Source: CAYUET01 sp964443875 (GTDB lineage Bacteria > Auribacterota > JAFGBW01). From it: a DNA stretch of 5,671 nucleotides. The translations under genes and the position numbers were made by a program. The stretch is taken from the NCBI GenBank assembly GCA_964443875.1, contig CAYUET010000077.1, forward strand, positions 1 through 5,671. Direction: 5' to 3'. Within the stretch, counting starts at the first letter, position 1. Each line of letters opens with the position of its first letter. Under the pieces are notes generated by a model. The model saw nothing but the letters and a program-made list of their open reading frames with translations. It was not told where the DNA came from and ran no database searches. Below are positions 1 through 5,671 of this stretch, in pieces.

Positions 1-43
1 TCACCAAATGTAAAGAAGTGTTGGAGACACTACACTAGTGAAT

Positions 44-1864
44 TCATCTCTTTTCGAGCAGGACAAACCCAAAGCCATTGAATTCAAATTGAAAAGTATT
101 GGCATTCTTCCGCGATATGGATTGACCTTTGCCGAGCCAGCAGGGTTCATAGGAATCAATCCTAGATGCCCAGTTTCCCTCCGGCAAAACAACTTCCCCT
201 GTATCCGAGGAGGAAGAAAAATGCGCCAGGATAAAAAGCTCACTCCCTTTTTCAAAACGATGAATGGAAATGATGTTTTGATCCTCCCTTAAAGCGGTCT
301 TGATGGAGGCCTTTGAATAATTCGAAAGGACTGAAATGGTTTTACGTAAAACGATCAGTTCCCTGTAAAAATTCAGCAACACACCGTGATGGTGATTTTG
401 TCTGCCCGTCCATTTCAGAATGCATTGTTCAAAGGTTGAAACCGAATAGGGATCAGGCGGTTCATTTTGCCAACCAAAACTTTCAAATTCTTTTTTTCTG
501 CCCTTCCGGACCGCCTCAATAAGAGCGCTATCGCTATGGCTTATAAAATAAAGGAAAGGCGACTCCTCCCCGTATTCTTCGCCCATGAACAAAAAGGGAA
601 TAAACGGAGATAAAAGCGTCATTCCTGCGGCAAGCTTTAATCCGTTAAAATCCGTCAACAAAGGCAGCCTCTCTCCCCTCATGCGGTTCCCGGTCTGATC
701 GTGATTCTGCGAAAAGACCACGAATTTATTTCCCAGAATCCCGGCCGCCGAATTGCCATGGTTTCTTTTTCTCGAAACGGAATACTGTCCGGAATAGGCA
801 TAATTTTCATTCAGACATTTTTCCAGAATTCTTAAGGAACCGAAATCCTCATAATACCCGGACCCTTCACCCGTGATAAGGGTGTGGAGACAATGATGAA
901 AATCATCATTCCATTGAGCGGAAAGGTCATATCCATGCTCCTGATGATCCCTGATGATCCTGGAATCATTCAAATCACTTTCAGCGATCAGATAAAATTC
1001 CCGTCCCTTCCTCCGGGAAAATTCAGCGGTCTTCGCAGCCATTTCCTCAAGAATATGGCAGGCGCTGAAATCAAAAATACCATGAACAGCATCAAGCCTT
1101 AAGGCATCAATGTGAAACTTTTCAAACCAGTAAAGGGCGTTGGAAATAAAATAATGTCTTACCCCATTGCTGTATGCACCATCAAAATTAAGGGCCCATC
1201 CCCATCCGGTTTTATAACGGTCCGTGAAGTAGGGGGCAAAATCCCAGATGTAATTTCCCTCAGGCCCCAGATGATTGTAGACAACATCGAGCACAAGGGC
1301 CATTCCATTCGCATGACAGGCATCCGCCAGTTTCTTCAAACCCTCAGGTCCCCCATACGAATCCTGCACGGCAAAAGGGTAAACACCGTCATACCCCCAG
1401 TTTCTTTGTCCCGGAAATTGTGCAACCGGCATGAGTTCAATCGCATTAATCCCGAGCGCCATTAAATCCGAAAGACGGCTTATAAGACCTTCAAAAGTCC
1501 CCTCTTGCGTAAAAGTGCCGGGATGAACTTCATAAAAAATCATTTTTTCCAGAGGAATGCCTTTCCAGTCCTGATCGGTCCATGCAAAGGAATCATGATC
1601 CACAAGCCGTGAAGGCCCATGAACCCCTTGCGGCTGAAAAAAGGAAACAGGATCAGGGCGGTCCCTGTCATTATCGATTCTGTACATATAATCGCTCACC
1701 GGCAGGGCATTATCCAGGGACAGATTCCAGCAACCGTCTTCATCCTTTTCCATGGGAAAAAATCTGTCCTCGGGTGAGACAACATGAAGCGCAATGGATT
1801 GGCTTAACGGAGCCCATACCCTGAAATGCGTTGAAGAACTGTTTTTAATTGCGCCCAGGTTCAT
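44..1864 (-). CDS. treZ: Maltooligosyltrehalose trehalohydrolase
   Basis: GH13_10 hydrolase that cleaves the alpha-1,4 bond next to the trehalosyl end of maltooligosyltrehalose, releasing free trehalose; acts in the cytoplasm after TreY. It has 606 residues from ATG 1864, in the normal range for TreZ. Residues about 12-95 form the N-terminal beta-sandwich (E-set/CBM48-like) beginning HFRVWAP. The catalytic barrel starts near IFYEVHPGTF (109-118), with NWGYDGVYPF (155-164), region I DVVYNH (193-198), region II ALRLDAVH (254-261) with nucleophile Asp258, region III LIAES with acid/base Glu295, AQWNDDFHH (316-324), and region IV FSQNHDQTGNR (384-394) with Asp389. GEEYGEESPFLYF (428-440) and the AVRKGRKKEF segment are typical of TreZ rather than of branching enzymes. 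A C-terminal beta-domain (about 505-606) ends FGFVLLEKR. All catalytic residues are present. The start is fixed by the strong ribosome site overlapping the treY stop. An extended N-terminus from TTG 1900 would add 12 unconserved residues and is not supported. Confidence 0.97.
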   Translation of the reverse strand: MNLGAIKNSSSTHFRVWAPLSQSIALHVVSPEDRFFPMEKDEDGCWNLSLDNALPVSDYMYRIDNDRDRPDPVSFFQPQGVHGPSRLVDHDSFAWTDQDWKGIPLEKMIFYEVHPGTFTQEGTFEGLISRLSDLMALGINAIELMPVAQFPGQRNWGYDGVYPFAVQDSYGGPEGLKKLADACHANGMALVLDVVYNHLGPEGNYIWDFAPYFTDRYKTGWGWALNFDGAYSNGVRHYFISNALYWFEKFHIDALRLDAVHGIFDFSACHILEEMAAKTAEFSRRKGREFYLIAESDLNDSRIIRDHQEHGYDLSAQWNDDFHHCLHTLITGEGSGYYEDFGSLRILEKCLNENYAYSGQYSVSRKRNHGNSAAGILGNKFVVFSQNHDQTGNRMRGERLPLLTDFNGLKLAAGMTLLSPFIPFLFMGEEYGEESPFLYFISHSDSALIEAVRKGRKKEFESFGWQNEPPDPYSVSTFEQCILKWTGRQNHHHGVLLNFYRELIVLRKTISVLSNYSKASIKTALREDQNIISIHRFEKGSELFILAHFSSSSDTGEVVLPEGNWASRIDSYEPCWLGKGQSISRKNANTFQFEFNGFGFVLLEKR

Positions 1865-1866
1865 TT

Positions 1867-4863
1867 TCACCCCTCCAGATCTGTAAGAATTCTTGCACAA
1901 TGATTATAAAACAAATCCGAGGCTTTAATAGGGGTGTCATCCTGACTGGATTTGACGGGAATGATTTCCTCATGGAGGACATCCCGCAGCTTTAAAGGGA
2001 GTTCAATTCCTTTTGGAATGAGCAGTCCGGTGTCCTGCCAGAAATCAGGACGGAGGATGAAATCCTCCCTGATGTTAAAATCCGCAAAAAATCTTAAGGC
2101 AGCAAGAAGGGCGATATGCTTTCCATGCCTCCGGATAAAAGCGACCACATTGTTTTTTCTTGCTCCTGTCACTTCCACGGGAATATACTCCCCGCCCACA
2201 AAGAGCTCCTTGTATTTTCTCCGGAAAAAAAGACCTTTCATCGTATAATCGAATTTGGAACACTGAAGATCCTGATTCATTTTCCCTTCAGAGGCGCGTA
2301 TTTCATTCAAAAGAGATTCCCTAGCCTTAAAATCCACTGGTCTTCTGTTATCCGGATCGACAAGGCAGTAATTCCAGGTCTCATTTCCCTGATAAACATC
2401 CACTACTCCGGGGGATGCAATCTTAATGGCTGTAGCTGAAAGGCTGTTCAGCTTTCCGATCAATGAAATTTTTTTCTGAAAGGGTATAAAACTTTTCAAA
2501 AACTCTTCATTTTTTAAAAGCCCTCGAATAAATGAATCGACAACCTTTTCATAATTGGTGTTGGGTTTAACCCAGTTCGTGTAGATTTTGGCTTCCCGTA
2601 TGGATTTCAGTATATACAGTCCTATTCTTTCTACAAAATCTTCAGATACAATTGTCCCATCTGTATCGTCAGGCCATGCACCGATAAGGGTTTGATAGAT
2701 AAAATATTCGGTGTTGGGCCGGGGTTCAGCGGTGTGATGGATGAGTGTTTTATATTTTTTATTCATTTTGGCCCAGTCATTAATTTTGGTCTCCCACTCC
2801 TCCGGCAGCTCACTTAAGACGTTGATGCGCATTCGGAGATCTTCGCTGCGTTTGGTATCATGCGTTGAAGTGGAGAGCATGCTGGAAGGCCATCGTTTGT
2901 TTCTTGTAATATTCTGTGCATGGAATTCTTGTACCTCATACCCGAAAGTAAAAGGATCTCCTCCCACCTCATTGAGAGAGATAAGGCGATTAAATACATA
3001 GAAAGAGGTATCTTCAACCCCTTTTGCCATAATGGGGCCTGAAAGCTGTTGAAAACGCATGAGAAAATCCTTATACAGTTTCATTTCCTCGCTGCCGGGT
3101 TCAATTTTCAGTTTTAAAAGAAGGACATGTTCCAGAAAATCATACACAGCATGGTTTAAGAGGGGTGTTTTCTCTTTTGCTTTAGTGATGGCGGTATGTA
3201 TATTTTTCTTATCTCTTTCAGTTATTTTAAGTCCTTCCGGGGAGACATAAGTCCTGTATACCGGAAATCCGGCGATGACTTCCCTGATGGCCACTGTAAG
3301 CTCGGTTCTTGTAAAATCCCGGTAGTTTCTATTGGTTTCAGAAATCAGGTCAAGCCTGTGCCCCAGTTCATTAATTTCGCTGGCCATTGGAATCAAACCG
3401 AAAAATTTTTTCTTATCATAGACAAGATTTTCGTAATCAATGGGATGCCCTATAAAATTTTCGTATAACTTGGCGAATTTATTTTCATTCTTACGATCCA
3501 CATAAAGCCCATTTAAAACATTCATAAAATCATAACCAACGGTCCCGTGAATCATCCAGTTTTCGGGGAGATGTTCATCACGCTCCAGAATTTTTTCAGC
3601 AAGGATGTATAAGGGAGGCGTCAAATGGAATTCGTTGGTTAAAAGCCGTTCCAGGGTATCCTTTATGGCTTCTATGTCGAGCAATCCGGGCTCAATCTGC
3701 AATTCCTTCAGAATCATCTGCAGAAGATATTCACGTTGAAGTCTTTTGAAATATACCGGAGGGTCATAGAGTCCATCAGGATGATCGATGCGCAATCCCT
3801 GAATTTTATTGTCATGAATTAACTGAAAGAGAAGTGTATGATACTGTCTGAAAACTTTTTCATCTTCGATCCGCAGGGCTGCGAGTTCATTGATATCAAA
3901 AAAACGTCTGTAGTTGATTTCCTGAGAGGCTACTGACCAGTAGCACAATCGGTACGGCTGAAGATTCAGGAGATTATCCAGCAGATCAAAGCTTTTAGCA
4001 TCCCTTTTATTTCCATTAAGAAGAGCAAGACGCTGTTCAATAAATTTGCGTATACTTTCAGAATGAAGTGCAAGGGTGTTAAGCCTTTGTTTTGCTATTT
4101 CCTTTTCACGGTTTCGTTCCTGTTTTTTTTCATTCACTATTTCATAGGCAAAGGGAAGATTCTGAAAGGCAGTTTTGATGCTCAACAGTTCGAGATAATC
4201 ACTATGATCAGAACCTGTTTCATTCATAAGATTCTTATCGGTATCTTCAAGGATGAGGGGGTATGTTTTGGGATCAACCGGAAACTCATGCTCATAGTAA
4301 TTTATAAAGAAATTACCTTTTCGATAGTTGAGTCTGATTTCCTGATTTTCGAGAATATTTCCGTAAAAATCACCCAAAACAGGAATTAAAATTTTGTGTG
4401 TTAATTCTTTTTTTACCGGACTCCAATTAATGTCAAAATAATCGGAATAAATGGAAGTCTCCCCGTTTTCCAGAACATCCTGCCACCAGGGATTGTTATT
4501 GCCGTTAATGCCCATGTGATTGGGGACTATATCGGCGATCTGTCCCATGGAATTTTCCGAGAGAATATTACAAAAATCTGAATAATCCTCCCAGGTGCCG
4601 ATTTCTTGATTGATCAGATTGGGATTGGTCACGTTGTATCCGTGCATGCTGCCCGGGGAAGCCTGAAAGAAAGGGGAACAATAAACGGCCTCAATACCCA
4701 GTTCTTTCAGATAGGGGATGATGGCTTTGGCTTTCTGGAAAGTAAATTCACGATTCAGCTGAATCCGGTATACCGAGGAGGGAATATAAATGTCTCTGAA
4801 TTTTTTTAAAATCAAGGATCTGATTTTTTCTTCGCTGATTAATTTCAAATGAGTTTTATTCAT
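1867..4863 (-). CDS. treY: Maltooligosyltrehalose synthase, (1->4)-alpha-D-glucan 1-alpha-D-glucosylmutase
   Basis: Intramolecular transglycosylase (GH13_26) that converts the reducing-end alpha-1,4 linkage of malto-oligosaccharides to alpha,alpha-1,1, giving maltooligosyltrehalose; cytoplasmic, no signal peptide. The protein is 998 residues from ATG 4863; two residues more if GTG 4869 is used. Motifs in order: VYRIQLNREFTF (31-42), the family's N-terminal signature; region I DIVPNH (111-116); EINYRRFFDINELAALR (315-331); region II GLRIDHPDG (356-364) with the likely nucleophile Asp360; region III LAEK with the likely acid/base Glu423; GTVGYDF (440-446); GPIMAKGVEDTSFY (609-622); region IV STSTHDTKRSEDLR (664-677) with Asp669; and SPGVVDVYQGNE (817-828). 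Residues about 240-285 are highly charged and may form a helical or coiled-coil insert. The protein is clearly longer than the roughly 720-775 residues of the best-studied Sulfolobus and Arthrobacter enzymes. It ends in TGA two bases before treZ. Function is secure. Confidence 0.97.
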   Translation of the reverse strand: MNKTHLKLISEEKIRSLILKKFRDIYIPSSVYRIQLNREFTFQKAKAIIPYLKELGIEAVYCSPFFQASPGSMHGYNVTNPNLINQEIGTWEDYSDFCNILSENSMGQIADIVPNHMGINGNNNPWWQDVLENGETSIYSDYFDINWSPVKKELTHKILIPVLGDFYGNILENQEIRLNYRKGNFFINYYEHEFPVDPKTYPLILEDTDKNLMNETGSDHSDYLELLSIKTAFQNLPFAYEIVNEKKQERNREKEIAKQRLNTLALHSESIRKFIEQRLALLNGNKRDAKSFDLLDNLLNLQPYRLCYWSVASQEINYRRFFDINELAALRIEDEKVFRQYHTLLFQLIHDNKIQGLRIDHPDGLYDPPVYFKRLQREYLLQMILKELQIEPGLLDIEAIKDTLERLLTNEFHLTPPLYILAEKILERDEHLPENWMIHGTVGYDFMNVLNGLYVDRKNENKFAKLYENFIGHPIDYENLVYDKKKFFGLIPMASEINELGHRLDLISETNRNYRDFTRTELTVAIREVIAGFPVYRTYVSPEGLKITERDKKNIHTAITKAKEKTPLLNHAVYDFLEHVLLLKLKIEPGSEEMKLYKDFLMRFQQLSGPIMAKGVEDTSFYVFNRLISLNEVGGDPFTFGYEVQEFHAQNITRNKRWPSSMLSTSTHDTKRSEDLRMRINVLSELPEEWETKINDWAKMNKKYKTLIHHTAEPRPNTEYFIYQTLIGAWPDDTDGTIVSEDFVERIGLYILKSIREAKIYTNWVKPNTNYEKVVDSFIRGLLKNEEFLKSFIPFQKKISLIGKLNSLSATAIKIASPGVVDVYQGNETWNYCLVDPDNRRPVDFKARESLLNEIRASEGKMNQDLQCSKFDYTMKGLFFRRKYKELFVGGEYIPVEVTGARKNNVVAFIRRHGKHIALLAALRFFADFNIREDFILRPDFWQDTGLLIPKGIELPLKLRDVLHEEIIPVKSSQDDTPIKASDLFYNHCARILTDLEG
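1870..1876 (-). promoter_or_regulatory. Shine-Dalgarno site of treZ, inside the treY 3' end
   Basis: Minus-strand GGAGGGG is followed by TGAAA and ATG (1864-1862), with the TGA being the treY stop. The GGAGG core is 7 nt from the ATG. In-frame alternatives are TTG at 1900, which would put this site inside the gene, and GTG at 1870-1868, which is too close to the site. ATG 1864 is therefore the supported start, and it puts initiation directly at the point where ribosomes finish treY. Confidence 0.85.
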
Positions 4864-4865
4864 TT

Positions 4866-5671
4866 TCACCTCTTTTCTTCATAAAGAATAAAAACCGAAC
4901 TTGACCGGCTTTTCAGTTCATAGTCATCATTTCCTTTAAATTGCCGGAGAATGTGTATTTTTTCGCAGGTATCAAGACAGAGTTCCCAGATCCATCCCGA
5001 GGGTGTTTCAGGCAGAATAAACCGGAGGTTTTCAGCAGAGGCATTCATCAGCAGAAGAACCGTATCTCCTGCTATGCGTTCGCCATACTCATCAACTTCC
5101 TGAATGGCATCCCCCGCCAGAATAACTCCCAGGCATTTCACCATTCCGGAATTCCAGATTTCATCCGTCATTTCCCTTCCATCGGTGTTTATCCAGGAAA
5201 TATCTTTTATATTCAACCCACGAATCACACGTCCATGAAAAAATTTCCTTCTCCGGAAAACCATCTGTTCACGACGAAGGCGTATGATGCGACGCGTAAA
5301 AGAAAGCAGATCATCATTCTGTTCAGATAAAGACCAGTCAATCCAGTTTATTTCGTTATCGTGACAATAGGTATTGTTATTGCCATGATGAGTGACCCCG
5401 ATTTCATCCCCGGCTAAAAGCATGGGAACTCCCTGGGATAAAAAAAGTGTCAGCAAAAAATTTCTTTTCTGCCTTTCCCTGAGTTCAAGAATAGCCGAAT
5501 CATCCGTTTTTCCCTCAACACCGCAATTCCAGCTGTAATTATCATTTGATCCATCTGCATTATTTTCAAGGTTGGCGTCGTTATGTTTTTCATTGTAGCT
5601 TACCAAATCATTCAAGGTGAATCCGTCATGGCAGGTAATGAAATTAATGCTGGCATAAGGGCGCCTTCCGC
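4866..5671 (-). CDS. glgX: Glycogen debranching enzyme, GlgX/TreX type (partial, C-terminal 267 residues)
   Basis: GH13 isoamylase-type enzyme (subfamily GH13_11 by family knowledge) that hydrolyses alpha-1,6 branch points of glycogen or limit dextrins in the cytoplasm, giving linear malto-oligosaccharides. The reading frame is open to the right window edge, so the N-terminal carbohydrate-binding-like domain and GH13 regions I-III lie outside. Visible residue 1 is the Gly codon at 5669-5667. SINFITCHDGFTLNDLVSYN (visible residues 7-26) holds GH13 region IV, with the transition-state His14-Asp15. It is followed by WNCGVEG, LRERQKRNF, LSQGVPMLLAGDE and GNNNTYCHDNEI, a block diagnostic of GlgX/TreX, then the C-terminal beta-domain with DGREMTDEIWN and LAGDAI. 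A TTG at 5615 falls inside the conserved FTLNDLV motif, so it is not the true start. The gene ends with TGA at 4868-4866, immediately before treY. Being next to treYZ, it could equally be named treX. The family is very secure; the choice of symbol is less so. Confidence 0.95.
   Translation of the reverse strand, partial: GRRPYASINFITCHDGFTLNDLVSYNEKHNDANLENNADGSNDNYSWNCGVEGKTDDSAILELRERQKRNFLLTLFLSQGVPMLLAGDEIGVTHHGNNNTYCHDNEINWIDWSLSEQNDDLLSFTRRIIRLRREQMVFRRRKFFHGRVIRGLNIKDISWINTDGREMTDEIWNSGMVKCLGVILAGDAIQEVDEYGERIAGDTVLLLMNASAENLRFILPETPSGWIWELCLDTCEKIHILRQFKGNDDYELKSRSSSVFILYEEKR
4869..4873 (-). promoter_or_regulatory. Shine-Dalgarno site of treY, overlapping the glgX stop
   Basis: On the minus strand the sequence reads AGAGG, then TGAAA, then ATG (4863-4861). 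The longer match GAGGTGA (4872-4866) includes the TGA stop of the upstream gene. A GTG at 4869-4867 is in frame with treY and would overlap that stop as GTGA. However, the good ribosome site sits correctly (5-nt spacer) only for the ATG at 4863, and upstream of the GTG there is only a weak purine run. This favours ATG 4863 as the start. Confidence 0.7.

Noticed and set aside
1..43. A small hairpin after treZ (agtgt/acact, 17-31) as a possible terminator.
   Set aside because: The stem is only 5 bp, AT-containing, and has no following T run in the transcribed direction. It could arise by chance, and the operon may continue to the left.
1..255. An 84-codon minus-strand open frame overlapping the treZ 3' end.
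   Set aside because: It lies in another frame over the conserved TreZ C-terminus, has no ribosome site that I could see, and has no recognisable motif. It is a shadow of treZ.
862..883. A 6-bp inverted repeat (accctt/aagggt) inside treZ.
   Set aside because: It is short, has a 10-base loop, lies within coding sequence, and has no associated signal.
892..910. An 8-bp inverted repeat with a 3-base loop (aatgatga/tcatcatt).
   Set aside because: It is produced by the codons of the conserved TreZ motif NDDFHH (Asn-Asp-Asp-Phe-His-His). It is AT-rich and within the coding region, so a regulatory role is not supported.
941..960. A perfect tandem repeat of the 10-mer ctgatgatcc inside treZ, a possible slippage site since 10 is not a multiple of 3.
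   Set aside because: The frame is intact, and the protein around it (AESDLNDSRIIRDHQEHGYDL) appears to match the usual TreZ spacing between these motifs. There is no sign of a past insertion, so it is likely coincidental codon use.
38..5330. Plus-strand open frames of 60-130 codons opposite all three genes.
   Set aside because: They sit antisense to strongly conserved enzyme genes, have no recognisable domains, and are what is expected from the complement of coding sequence.
5613..5615. TTG at 5615 as the start of the right-hand gene.
   Set aside because: The upstream codons in the same frame encode the conserved region IV (FITCHDGFT) and remain open to the window edge, so the gene is cut by the window and does not start there.

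Overview
The window holds three co-directional minus-strand genes of bacterial alpha-glucan-to-trehalose conversion. In transcription order they are the 3' part of a glycogen debranching enzyme (glgX/treX type, cut by the right edge), a complete maltooligosyltrehalose synthase (treY) and a complete maltooligosyltrehalose trehalohydrolase (treZ). All three are glycoside hydrolase family 13 (GH13) enzymes with the catalytic motifs expected for the visible parts. No frameshift or internal stop was seen.

Layout, right to left: the glgX/treX 3' part covers 4866-5671. treY runs 4863-1867 and starts within a few bases of the glgX stop. treZ runs 1864-44 and starts two bases after the treY stop. Positions 1-43 are a short stretch after treZ with no supportable gene. 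Coding density is essentially complete, and no promoter or intergenic regulatory region lies inside the window, so the transcription start must be to the right of it.

The products form one cytoplasmic route. The debranching enzyme releases linear malto-oligosaccharides from glycogen by cutting alpha-1,6 branches. TreY turns the reducing-end alpha-1,4 link into an alpha,alpha-1,1 link. TreZ then cuts off free trehalose. The tight stop/start junctions, both built on the same GGTGAAAATGAA string, point to one operon with translational coupling.

Organism: a bacterium, judged from clear Shine-Dalgarno sites and operon packing. The long (about 1000-residue) TreY form is one I associate with several Gram-negative groups, including Deltaproteobacteria/Desulfobacterota. 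That placement is a low-confidence guess. I found no mobile element, CRISPR array, RNA gene or undescribed system. This is an ordinary metabolic operon, with a few points on start choice and on TreY length and motif variants worth a check.
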